From Rotaria sordida (taxonomy: Eukaryota > Rotifera > Eurotatoria > Philodinida > Philodinidae): a DNA stretch of 64,000 nucleotides. Shown here piece after piece: positions 32,858 to 43,324 of this stretch. The stretch is taken from assembly GCA_905250125.1 (NCBI GenBank), contig CAJNOL010000281.1, positions 62,001-126,000 on the forward strand, given 5' to 3'. The position numbers and the translations under genes are program-made. Each line of letters begins with the position of its first letter. The first letter of the stretch is position 1. Below the pieces are notes generated by a model. It saw only the letters and a program-made list of their open reading frames with translations. It made no database searches and had not been told where the DNA came from.

Positions 32858-34653
32858 TTAAGAATCGAATTGATTATCATCTAATTTAATTCGTTTATGA
32901 TTATTCATGATATGATTTATTTTCTTTCCAATCCATATAATATCACATCTAGCATGTCTTCGAACTATTGAATCAATTGTATTTTGATTAAACCAATCAA
33001 TGACTTCTTGAGAAAATTTTAAACGTGTTATTTCACATTGTATAACTGAAAGATTTTGACATCGTTCTAAAATGGTTTCAACTTGATCTAATTGATTAAT
33101 CGGTATTTGTAAACGCTTGATCTGACGTGGAATTATTGAACATATACCATTAAGAAATGGATACAATTCATATGTACTATAACGACTATGTATTATTAAA
33201 GATAAAAGTGTATATGCTTGTTCAAGAATAGAAATAATTTCAAATAAAAGATTTTGATTATCTTTATTGAAATAAAAACTTTCTAATTTGACTTCAACTA
33301 ATTTTGAAATATCAATTATTGAAGTTAAAAATTCTAATGAAGTCAAATGAGTTCGTCTACAAATATCTACATTAAGTTTAGTTACATTAGGAAACATAGT
33401 ATTAATTCTTGTTGATTCCTATAAATAAATAAATAAATAAATAAATACATTTCAATAAAATTTATCTCATAACAACAAACTTCTTCTTTCATATTTCCAT
33501 ATGTTAATGATTTCCATGGTAAAAAAAGTTCATTAATATTCTTTGTTGTTAATAAATCATAGTTTAATAATATTGTTGAATTAGAAAGATAAATATATTT
33601 TGAATCTAATTCATATCGAAGAATAGATTTACAAATTGGTATTGAATAAATTTGAATTCTATATGATTCATTAGAATTAAATTGACAAATTACAAACCAT
33701 TTTTTATATTCAATCCAAAATGAACTTCGAAATGATTCAATTATTAATTGAAGATCTTCTTGAGTTTGATTAATTGGTTTTGAGATCTCAATAAAAAATT
33801 CAAAATTGTTTAAATTAGGAAGATTTACTTGAATAAATTGTTCACATCGTTTACCATCAAATACACATCGTTGACCAATTATTTTTAGATAAATAAGTGA
33901 TGGCATTAACAATAGAAATGATTCCAATTGATCGATTGTAGCATCAAGATTTTCTATAGTCAATGAAGTTAATTGTGAAAAAGAACATGTTTGCTTCATA
34001 TTTCCAATTAATATTGGTAAATTTTGTTTTAGAATGAGTGTATGAAGTTGAGGAGAACATGAAAGTATAGTCATTATACTGTGAAAATTAATATTGGAAT
34101 CTATAATTAAATATTCAATTCTAGAATTGACAGGCCATGATATATTAGATATTCGATCATTTCTTATTTTTAATTCAACTTTTCGAAGATTAGATTGTGC
34201 TAAAATTGATGAAAGAAAATTTAATGTTGTTTTTTTTCGTCTATTATCATATTCTTGAATATGTAATGAAAATGAAGTCAAAAGATTTAAATGAATACGT
34301 TTTAAAATTATATTCAATTGAAATTCTTCAATACCAAAAAATGTTATTGAATGAAGTCGAGTAAATTGTCGAAGACGAATCAATGAAATAAATAAACCTA
34401 TTTGATTTGGAGTATATTCATCATTATAAAGTTTTAATGATATAACATTTTGAGGATTAATTAAATGACAACATAGATGAAAATTTGATTTTGATATTGA
34501 TTTAAAATCAAAAATATATCGATCATAAGTATTGACCATTGCTCGAAATAATCGACATACTGATCGAATTGAAAATAAAATAGTTTGAACATCAAGACTA
34601 TCAAAAATACGATGAAATATTTCCACGGGTAATGTTTGAATTGATAGATTCAT
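32858..34653 (-). CDS. F-box protein with leucine-rich-like repeats
   Basis: Two exons, 34653-33481 and 33418-32858, joined across a 62-nt intron that includes a (TTTA)n run next to the acceptor; 577 aa. Residues ~5-48 are an F-box: IQTLPVEIFHRIFDSLDVQTILFSIRSVCRLFRAMV, which binds Skp1 in SCF ubiquitin ligases. The rest has repeated Leu/Ile-rich segments of about 25-30 residues (LTSLTIENLDATIDQLESFLLLMPSLIYLKI, LVEVKLESFYF, VTKLNVDICRR) typical of the degenerate LRR part of bdelloid-type F-box proteins, which would bind the substrate. The start at 34653 is the first ATG in frame; a longer frame to 34725 needs TTG. Translation through the intron gives a plausible but wrong 447-aa protein. Substrate unknown. 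Confidence 0.85.
33420..33447. repeat. (AAAT)n microsatellite within F-box intron
   Basis: About six tandem ATAA/AAAT units directly beside the 3' splice site (on the minus strand the acceptor reads TTTATTTATAG). Confidence 0.8.
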
Positions 34654-35136
34654 ATTATTTGATATGGAAAATAGAAATAATCTTTGTTGGTAGTTTTTGA
34701 CTTTATTTTTTACTAATGTGAGCAATTGTGAATATTACTCTCAGAATAGTTTCTTTTTACCTATGATAAAATAAAAACAGAACGAAAAAAAAAACAGTAT
34801 TGTGCTTTTTCTTATTATCACGTGTTACTAATGTTCGAAAGTGAAAAAGGTGTATTGAATGAATCATTAACTTAACATTTAAATGAAGCTCTCGCATTCT
34901 TTAAAGAAGTTTTATTATTCAGATGTTTTTTTTCTTTTCGATAATTCTCTGTCAAATATTGACTCTAGAAGAAAGATTTAGTAACTAACAATAAATAACA
35001 TTTAAAATGAATTTGTTTGATTAGAAAGAAGAAAATTTTCAGTCAATAATTTATTCGATTAATTGTTTTCTTCATCGTTTATTTTAGAAAAACCTGTTTG
35101 AGACAAATGATGTGTTTTTATATAGTGGAGGGAGAG

Positions 35137-35160
35137 GTGTGTGTGTGTGTGTGTGTGTGG
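35137..35160. repeat. (GT)n microsatellite
   Basis: About eleven GT units after GGAGGGAGAG; followed by AAATCATCTTCATTCACATC, so it may be an expanded G/T arm of the hexamer fold-back family. Confidence 0.8.
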
Positions 35161-35361
35161 AAATCATCTTCATTCACATCATAGTCGCTTTTTCAGAATG
35201 AAGTCGGGTCGTTATTGCATAGACGACGCGGTGATGAGTAGTATCCTTTCGAAGAGAGAATTAATTCTATAGAAAAAATTATTTTCGATATGGTTTTTCA
35301 TTGAGGTCAATTTATACACAAATTACCTCTCGTTCTTTTCAAGCAAATTGTAGCCAATGAC

Positions 35362-35420
35362 AAGTGTGAATGTGGGTCTCGATGTAGCTACAATTCCCTC
35401 TTTCTTCACATCCACACCTT
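35362..35420. repeat. G/T-then-C/A hexamer fold-back
   Basis: AAGTGTGAATGTGGGT (35362-35377) and TTCACATCCACACCTT (35405-35420) are reverse complements over 16 bp with three mismatches; the ~27-nt loop ends in pyrimidines. Confidence 0.6.
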
Positions 35421-36060
35421 CAGAATATAAGGACAAATAGATAAAGGGCGAAAAAATGTATCAGTAGGAACAATATCTATATAAGAAAATATGATAAGGG
35501 AATAAGAGGATATCTGTCGAGTTCTGTTTCGAAGTCATGACTGTTCAAGATTTTATTCTATCGAAATTTTTATATTTTGATAGGTATTTTTCGAAGTTTT
35601 TTCTTTCGAGATTCGAATCTAGAAAACTTGTGCGCTAGAACATATAGTCGTTAAATAGATTCTATCTTAGTTTTTAAACGTATGGTGCACATTGGTGTTA
35701 ATTAAAAAAATAAACTCAATCACTTGAGTATCGTTTGAATTGATCGATTGATATTCCTATGCATGATTTAGAATTGGATGCGAATGAAAAGAAGGCCCAT
35801 CCATCTGCACTTTCACCCACCTCCCCCCTATGTTCAGATATCATCAACCACCAATACAAAAACCAGTCTTTCAATAAAAAAGCTAAAAAATTGGATTGAA
35901 AATTCACATATAGGCGCTAACGATCAGTTAAAGTATATCGAGCATTTTTTTAATGTAATCTTGCGAAACAACTAGATACGTTCTTCTTTCGATCAATGAA
36001 ATATTCAAAAAAAAAAACAATTACAATCCAAACTATCATTATGTATAAGAACTGTATCTT

Positions 36061-36476
36061 GATAAAAAGATAATTTAACTCGATCTGATATTTTTAATGG
36101 ACAATTACTTCAAAATCAAACTGAACTTGAAGAAAAAACTCATGAACTTAAGTAAGAAAAAAATCTTTTTTGGTTTTCTTTTTTATTTCATATAATAGAT
36201 TAGATTCACTTGTACAAAAAGAAAAACAATTACGTTCAACACAAGAAACATGACTTAAAGAAAAGCATACAGTATCAGTACGTTTAACAATATTAGATCA
36301 ACGATTAATTGAATTAGGACAAAAACCAATAAAATTTCTTATTTGAATTATCACTCTTGGTCACAATTATGAATTGGTTGTTGTCTTTTCTTTTCTTCCC
36401 TTTTATTTCATGTTAGCTTTCTGCATCAAGTTCAATTGGAATTGATGATTTATTTCAAACCCGTCAAATAGGTTAG
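36061..36476 (+). pseudogene. coiled-coil protein fragment, decayed
   Basis: Three exon-like blocks with GT-AG boundaries: about 36072-36151 (DNLTRSDIFNGQLLQNQTELEEKTHEL), 36201-36345 (LDSLVQKEKQLRSTQET-stop-LKEKHTVSV..LDQRLIELGQK) and 36420-36472 (SASSSIGIDDLFQTRQI). Heptad-rich, acidic/basic composition indicates a coiled coil, similar in feel to kinesin stalks, but no motor is present. An in-frame TGA lies between ET and LKEK, where Trp would fit, and stops precede the first block. No start or end found: a fragment of a gene. Confidence 0.35.
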
Positions 36477-36585
36477 ACATTTCTAATTGAAGGAACTAAA
36501 TATAATCAGTGGTTTGTTACTTAGTTAATGAACAATTATTACAATTACACTATGGATAGAGTTTCATTGTGAACCATTAAGGACT

Positions 36586-37430
36586 TCAGGTGATATCGAA
36601 TTTTTGTACACAAGCGTTCCCTGTATCAACAACATAGAGATTACCTTGACTATCAAATACTAAACCATTGACTAATGATAATTTATTAGCTTCTTCTCCG
36701 TCACCGATTCCACCTGCAATTATATCACCTTGTGTAGCGCCTTTGAACCAACGCATTACTCGTCCGTTTAAGCAATCAGCCACATAGTGAGTACCTAGTT
36801 GATCTACAATAATTTCTTGAAGATAATATAACTGTGAAAGATCATAGCAGCTTTCTGAACCACCAGCAATGACTATGCCTTCGGTTGCATCATCTGTTCA
36901 TTTCATTACACGATGATTTTTTTCATCCGATACATGTACCGAATAGTCTTGATCAACAAAAACACTATATGGACAATTCAATTGATTGAGATCATCACTT
37001 TTTCCATTTCCACCAGCGACTATTGTTCCTTCATTGTCTCCAATATCATATTGCACAACTTCATCGTTTTCATTGTCAGCAACATAGATAGATCCATTTT
37101 CATTCATTATCAAACTCTTGCAATAGATGTCTGAGATGATTGTTTCACCTTCTGTATCCGCTCCACAACACTACCGAATCATTCGTCTTTTATTGTCATC
37201 GCAGATAATTAAATTATTCGCCTTTTTGTCGATGATCATATCTGTTGAACCATTCAATTTGTCGTTCCTAAGCATGAAGTCGTCTTAGGCAGTTTGATTA
37301 TCATCAACCAATAGACCGCAAGGGCCCAATAATTGATTTACATCATCACCATTACCATGTCCTCCCGCATCAGTCACAGCATCCTTTATTCATTTGGCAT
37401 CATAACTAAGAACAGTAGAATGTGGTGGTA
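36586..37430 (-). pseudogene. NHL-repeat beta-propeller protein, decayed
   Basis: One long minus-strand exon with a good 3' splice acceptor (TTTTTTTAG at 37431) and final TGA at 36586-36588. It carries at least four NHL-type blades: GGHGNGDDVNQLLGPCGLLVD, IVAGGNGKSDDLNQLNCPYS, GTHYVADCLNGRVMRWFKGA and LVFDSQGNLYVVDTGNACVQKF. Such proteins fold as six-bladed propellers for protein binding or extracellular sensing. Four in-frame stops interrupt it. TGA after SYDAK, TAG after RRMIR and TGA after HRVMK lie where the repeat consensus has Trp (as in the intact VMRW). A TAA after DNQTA lies at an aromatic/Val site. Upstream exons were not found. Pseudogene is most likely. Confidence 0.7.
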
Positions 37431-37861
37431 CTAAAAAAAAAGATTTGACTAGCAATTCAATTGGTTTAAATGAATATTCATGAAACTAAAACGAGCCTTT
37501 CACTAATATTGAGTAGAACTCAATAGAACAAGCAAAGATCATCAGTTTTCATTAGAAAGAAAACTAATCAAGTCTCACTCAATAATTTGTAAAATATCTC
37601 AAAAATACAGAAGCAAATATTTGTAGAATACGATGTTAAATGAGTGTTGAAGTATACAGTGAGAAAGTTAGATCTACTACTTTTTCCCTGTCATCCTTAC
37701 ACACCATGAAGATGACCAGAAAGTAAAATCTCCTGGACGCCACAATTCATGACAGATAGTTAGAATGACTACAGCTCTCAAGGATCATAACGACTGATGT
37801 GGCTGGCATTCTTCTTAATGAGTGGAACAGATTCGTCATGTTCCACATTTTAATCTCGGAA

Positions 37862-37932
37862 GGATGCGTGTAGATGACGACTAGATGAACCCTTCCTACT
37901 CACACCTGCACCCCCATCCCATACCCACACCC
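37862..37932. repeat. G/T-then-C/A hexamer fold-back
   Basis: GGATGCGTGTAGATG then, after ~18 nt, CTACTCACACCTGCACCC continuing as CCATCCCATACCCACACC. The C/A arm shows clear 6-nt period; another G/T run (ATGTGTGGATGTGCTG) lies at about 37979-37994. Confidence 0.5.
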
Positions 37933-39674
37933 TCTGCACTTCTGAAGTATTGAAGTACGCTTTTCCACCCACCTTGGCATGTGTGGATGTGCTGTTAGAG
38001 TGGGCAGAGAGAAGACTCACATCAGAATTTTAGTCAGTGTCGGAAGGGCTTTTATATCCGATTAATATGGCTCCATCGTGTTTCGTATTTTAATACTGTA
38101 CCGATTATACTAAAACCTTGTTTTCACTAATGTCTTTCGGTTAAATAGCCGATCAAATCATTTGGGTATGATTGACTCCTACTTTTCTGACATCCTTAGG
38201 ATGACATTCATCAAACTCAGGTCGAAATTTGTCAACATCTAAACGAAGTAGAATGCATGAGAAAACTTGACGTTTGTGTCGCTCAACAGATAAATACTTT
38301 TTAAAAATGTGGGCACTGCGTTGTAAGCTAACAATAATATTCTTTCAGCTAGTAAACTTCATTTTCTTTAGTTTCGTATTCGAGCCTTCTTATGTTTCGA
38401 TTGTTTCATTGTTGACTATGCTTTTGAGTGATTGAAGCATCGGTACATTATTTTAGTAGATAATGCTCTGTTTTTAGTGAAGAAAATGTGTTTCTTGCTT
38501 ATTTGAAGGCGACGACAGTTTCATGCTAGTACGCAAGTCTTGTGTTTAATATAAAGAGCAAATGTCATATTTATGTCTATCTTCAGCAAAGAACGAAAAA
38601 AAAGTGAAATATTCGTCGACTCATAAGTTTTCGCGGATTCAACTTGCAAGATAATGATAACAATACTTTTATCGCGTCACAAGAAGAGTATATAGGTGGA
38701 CAAACTAACACCAAAATGAAGAACTACAGCGAGAAAGAGAGGGTCTTTTAATTTTCGTTTTATAGGGCTCAAAAGAAACGTCTGCTCGAATTATGGTCTA
38801 ATACAGCATAGTAGACGACCCAATATCACGTAAGGTTATAGCATTGCAAGAAAATATGAGCTGAATGTATTCAACAATCCCAAAGAGTATTATCAGGCGG
38901 AAACCTCCAGAGAAGCCAATTTCTTTTCTTAAGCAAAACTAAATTTATTCAATGAGTTCTGATGCGTTACAATGAATTCTTCTGCTCGATCTTCGCTGCT
39001 GAGACACTTAAGCTTTATGGCAGTTTCAAGCTGTGTCTGAGATTGGCCTGAATGTTTGATAGAAAACTACTGCGAACTAGTGATGTCTCAAAACAGAGGA
39101 CCTTGAAAAATACAGCATTCTACGACTCATATTGCTTACTGAAACTCTTAAATTAGTACAGTCTCCGTACTCTTAAAAAATCGTTTTAATAGCAAACTTT
39201 TGTAAGTTCGACAAGGACTGTAATACCTAAAATGGTTCTTCGCGTGGATACACTCTCGGCACCTTTGCTACGAAACCTTACTGAGATTCTTAGGACGAAA
39301 AAAGATTCGGTATTAAAAATACAAAACCAATGAAGTATGATACAAAACCTATCATGTTTTATTTTAAACATGAATGATTGTGTATCGAACCTGAATGGTT
39401 TGATATTTTCCACATCAGACACTTTTTAGTTCTATGAATCTCAAATGTTCTGTAGTAAAAGTTTTGAGAGTGCATTCGCGCCAAGATTCACTATAGGTTT
39501 CTCAGTTTCTGCCGAAGTTAAGAAAGGTTCCGTATAAAAGCTATGTTTGTTTAGAGTATACTCAGAAATGATTCCACACTTCGGCAGGTTCCATTTTCAA
39601 CCCTTGTGACTGTGACGCAATGATTTCTAGCTGTTGTGATCGAATACAGTGCTGCGTCCGTGGAGTACGTGTCA

Positions 39675-39761
39675 GGATATGGTGTTGGAGTAAGTGAAGC
39701 GAAGACCGAAAACCAGACTCACATACTCATCCACGTCCACAACAACACCCACGCCCACATC
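39675..39761. repeat. G/T-then-C/A hexamer fold-back
   Basis: GGATATGGTGTTGGAGTAAG (G/T arm to ~39700), purine-rich spacer, then CACATACTCATCCACGTCC continuing in hexamers (CACAAC AACACC CACGCC CACATC). Confidence 0.55.
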
Positions 39762-39872
39762 CTCGAAAATTTTGTTGTATAAAACCGACATTGAAAAAGA
39801 ATTCTGAATCCTGCCTATTTTCCAATCGTTACAAATTGTTTTTATTCTAGATCGACTTCAGACACTTGATTC

Positions 39873-41327
39873 ATGAATACTGAAGATATTGTTACTCATG
39901 TTCCATTTGAAACGCGTGTTCATCAACAATGCCTTCGTCTTTCCGATCTTCCACTATTGTCATCGATAGTCAAAACAGTGCAAAACGAGAAACCACTGGA
40001 AAACTATACAATTTGGAATATTCAACATGAATTAGGTAACGTAACTGCCCAAATCGAAGCTCTTCTGCTTCTGGGCGCATCGCCTTCGAATCTATATTTT
40101 CTTCCACCGCCATACACGCATCATAAAGGCTTTGAACAATTCGTTATAGAACATTTTCGAGTCCCAAAGGAAAACTTCTTTCATGCAGCACCATACTGTT
40201 TAATGTACAACTACGAAAAGTATCGTTTGGTACAAGTTTTATTTGAATTGAATCGATTGATAACGATAGAACTTACGAAACAAAAAGTAGCATCCATGAA
40301 ATTACTCGTATTAGATAGTGGAGCTTGTTTTTCTGAAGCATTGGCCAATCTCTATGAGATTGATGACGGCAAATTAGATCCAAATCAGCTCGTTGAAAAT
40401 CTTCCAGCAACATTGAAAATTGAAAGATCTGATGCATCATTGCTTCTATCACATTTGGAATCGATCGAAATTCATCTTGTCGAACAAACTTCACGTGGTC
40501 TCTTCAAGTATGTCGATCAGCCGAACATTGAACAAGCACTGAATCGAATCGGAACATCGATCATTGACGTGGCTTCCAGTGAGCCCAAACGACGACTAGA
40601 ACCATTGTTGATTGCTGAAGCTTGTCTAAACATGTTATCTTATTTATTTTACGATGCTCCAAAGTCACTGCGAATTCCAAAACCATCACAATCACAAAAA
40701 TGTCTATTGCTTGGCTATGGTGCTATTGGACAAGCAATCGGTCATGCTTTAATCCGTCCTGGTGACTTGGACATCTTTTCCAAAGGTTCAGTTAAAGTCT
40801 GGGATCGAGATGCTTCTAGACGTCAATTAGCACAAGACGAAGGTTTGGAAATATTCGATAATTGGGGTAGCAAAGAAGAATTCGATTATGTGATTGGTTG
40901 CACGGGTCGTTGCTCATTACCAATGTCGTCTTTCTCATTACTACGTGATAATGCCTACTTGATAAGCGTATCATCTGGAGCCATCGAATTTCCATTTCAC
41001 GAAATGGTTCAACGTGCATTGTCCGACACTGAAATCGACCTATCCAGTGCTCAAATCAATGAGTTTACAAGTGAAGATATTCATCGTAATATTGAATTTC
41101 GTATTGACAATCGACGAAAGCTGACTGTTGTCAACGGTGGAATGCCTATTACATTTGTAGGAATTCTAAATGCTGCATTACCAGAAAAATTCGATGTCAC
41201 TGTAAGCTGTATGATAGCAGCAAGCATTCAAGCTGTGCATACAAATCAGCAAACAAGCGATCAAAATCGAATTATACCGCTTGATTCAACATATTCAGCC
41301 TTGATTTGTGATTGGTATAAGCCTTGA
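39873..41327 (+). CDS. AdoHcy-hydrolase-like NAD-binding protein, intronless
   Basis: A single 1455-nt frame of 484 aa. The central part has a Rossmann NAD-binding motif CLLLGYGAIGQAIGHAL (~residues 278-294) followed by KVWDRDASRRQLAQDEG and VIGCTGRCSLP. Further on is VVNGGMPITF, reminiscent of the NGG segment of S-adenosylhomocysteine hydrolases. The N-terminal half (QHELGNVTAQIEALLLLGA, LDSGACFSEAL) also resembles that fold, but the family's adenosine-binding and catalytic blocks are not clearly present, so a redox or regulatory role is possible. It lacks introns, and its codon use is less AT-skewed than neighbouring exons, so a retrocopy or horizontal acquisition should be considered. The ATG follows a possible 3' splice acceptor. 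Substrate unknown. Confidence 0.7.
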   Translation: MNTEDIVTHVPFETRVHQQCLRLSDLPLLSSIVKTVQNEKPLENYTIWNIQHELGNVTAQIEALLLLGASPSNLYFLPPPYTHHKGFEQFVIEHFRVPKENFFHAAPYCLMYNYEKYRLVQVLFELNRLITIELTKQKVASMKLLVLDSGACFSEALANLYEIDDGKLDPNQLVENLPATLKIERSDASLLLSHLESIEIHLVEQTSRGLFKYVDQPNIEQALNRIGTSIIDVASSEPKRRLEPLLIAEACLNMLSYLFYDAPKSLRIPKPSQSQKCLLLGYGAIGQAIGHALIRPGDLDIFSKGSVKVWDRDASRRQLAQDEGLEIFDNWGSKEEFDYVIGCTGRCSLPMSSFSLLRDNAYLISVSSGAIEFPFHEMVQRALSDTEIDLSSAQINEFTSEDIHRNIEFRIDNRRKLTVVNGGMPITFVGILNAALPEKFDVTVSCMIAASIQAVHTNQQTSDQNRIIPLDSTYSALICDWYKP

Positions 41328-42475
41328 ATCGAAAAACATTCCGATACTAGCAAGTGAATCAGAATGATTATCACACTTATTTTGCATGTAACTTAATTCA
41401 CAGAGGGATATAATATTGAATTCTTTGTAAACTTTCAAAGAAAGAAATTTTTGTGATTTTGTTATGATGAATTTTTTGATGACTGAAAGTGATGATTTGC
41501 ATGATTAAAAACATAAGAAAAAAGTTTCAGAAATCGTGAGGTTTTTAGTGGACATGCAGAGATGGGCAAGTCAAATATCTTGAATTCCATGTTTTGATTC
41601 TTTACAAAAGACAAATATGGATCTAACTACTAGATTGCATCATTACGAGGGTGTGGATGTGGATGTTGTTAAAGTGATGATTGACACCGACACCATCATT
41701 CACACGCATACCCTGTATACAGTTGTCTCATTTCACAATATCCAATAGCTACCAAGAAGTCTATAATCGACGAACGATGCAACAGTCATAATCAATGGTG
41801 AATCATATACAAAAATTGTTGAAGATCAAGCATTCACTTCTGAGAATAGAAAATGAAACCGAAGATTACATCGTCTTTAACTTGGTCTTCAAATCGGTGC
41901 TATTCATTTCATCCTGTCTCTTTACATACATTATCTTATCAGCATGATAATATCTACCATCAATTCGTTCCGTCAAAAAGTATTTATATGTACTCATAGT
42001 ACTTGACTTCGAGCATTAATTAAATATCTTGATAAAGTACCATGAAGAATATATATTTTTCCGAATTGAAGAAAAAAAAAGTAAAACTATAATTTTATCT
42101 AGAGAAATAAAAGAGCTGTTGTATATATGCCTCCTTGTATAATTAAACCATTCATTTTTTGTTACATATATTAATTCTATAAACGTTGCACTAACAGCTT
42201 TTTCTCCCCAACTTGTCAATTTTCGTATTATTTTTCAATCTCAAAAACATGTTTCATGTTATATCATACTAAGACAGTTGAGTTAGAGATATTATTCAAA
42301 ATAAAATTTATTACTTCTTACAATAGAACTTTTGTTTTTAGAATTTTTCCATAAATCCCATGTCATTACGTGTGATCGTTCTCATATGTAGATAGATTTT
42401 GATTTTTTTCAAACAAATACAAAAGAATATTTATTCTCTATTCTAATAGATTCATTCTATAGAAATAAATTTTAT
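41328..42475. other. intergenic with one hexamer fold-back
   Basis: No gene supported apart from the repeat at 41647-41714. The 67-codon minus frame at 42016-42219 is not recognisable. Confidence 0.35.
41647..41714. repeat. G/T-then-C/A hexamer fold-back
   Basis: GAGGGTGTGGATGTGGATG (41647-41665) pairs with CATTCACACGCATACCCTG (about 41697-41714) over ~18 bp with few mismatches. The G/T arm is nearly pure GTGGAT hexamers. Confidence 0.65.
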
Positions 42476-42994
42476 TCAAATAAATCCATAATAATTATTA
42501 GATATTTTTGCATGAGAAAAATAATGTTTCAAACGTTCAGTTATGTTGAATTCACCAGAAATATATAAACGATTGACTTTATTAGAATTAATTCGTATTG
42601 CATTTCTTTTAAAATTGCGTGTAACTTTTTTTAAAGATTTATAATTAAGAGAGAGAAAAACACCATTTTCCAAACATGTTTTGGTATCAAGTAGAAATTC
42701 TTCAATATAATCATAATGAGTATCATATAAAATAAGGTTGGTAAGATAAGAATATTCAACGATTGATAGATGTTCGATGTTCTCTTTTGATTTTCTATAT
42801 TGTTTATTATTTTGTCGTTTCTTATTATATAAATTTAATTTTTCCATCAATGGAAATGATTTTTGAATTCGAAGAAAAAATTCATGTTCAAAAGGATACT
42901 CATCATATAATGATACTTGACGAACACATTTAAATAATCCACCTGGAAAATTATTTCCTATACAAGATAAATTTCAAGTGCCCATTGTTATTGT
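42476..42994 (-). pseudogene. F-box/LRR-family C-terminal fragment
   Basis: Minus-strand frame ending in TAA at 42476, readable back to about 42994: LSCIGNNFPGGLFKCVRQV, SLYDEYPFEHEFFLRIQKSF, MEKLNLYNKKRQNNKQ, HLSIVEYSYLTNLILYD. This is the LRR-like tail of the large F-box family seen in bdelloids. There is no F-box and no start; a TGA lies just upstream (between GT and NLSCIG). The rest of the gene is absent between here and 43325, so this is a 5'-truncated copy. Confidence 0.55.
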
Positions 42995-43324
42995 GTTAAA
43001 TATTCTTAAAAGAAAAAAAAAATCAATAGATTACTGATTATGAAACTAATTGAAACAAAGAAATGAAATGCAAGATGAATGGTATTTTTATTTATATTTA
43101 CTTGATTCTCCATCCTTTATATACATCTGCTATACTGAACGATTTTCGTCTTTCTCAGCGATGTTCGCAATATAGAGATTTTACTTGAATTCACAAATAC
43201 ACTAGATTTTAAATTAAATTTTTATATCTTTAATTCAAAAAAAAATTATTAAAAGATTCTTTTCTATTGAATTATATTTATCAACGAAAATTGTTTATTA
43301 AAATATTATATACTGAATAAAAAT

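Larger units (their letters stand above)
34654..36060. other. intergenic with GT-rich repeats
   Basis: No gene supported. Contains a (GT)n tract (35137-35160), a hexamer fold-back at 35362-35420 and a degenerate C/A-rich hexamer run near 35795-35830. Frames at 35716-35975 overlap that run and are not genes. Confidence 0.35.
37431..39872. other. intergenic with hexamer fold-backs
   Basis: 2.4 kb without a supported gene; short frames have no recognisable content. Fold-backs at 37862-37932 and 39675-39761 are listed. The sequence TTTTTATTCTAG at 39839-39850, 22 nt before the next ATG, looks like a 3' splice acceptor. Confidence 0.35.

Noticed and set aside
33397..34725. 447-aa protein reading through the F-box intron
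   Set aside because: The last ~30 residues translate a GT-AG intron with an AT-rich tetranucleotide run; splicing joins the two frames.
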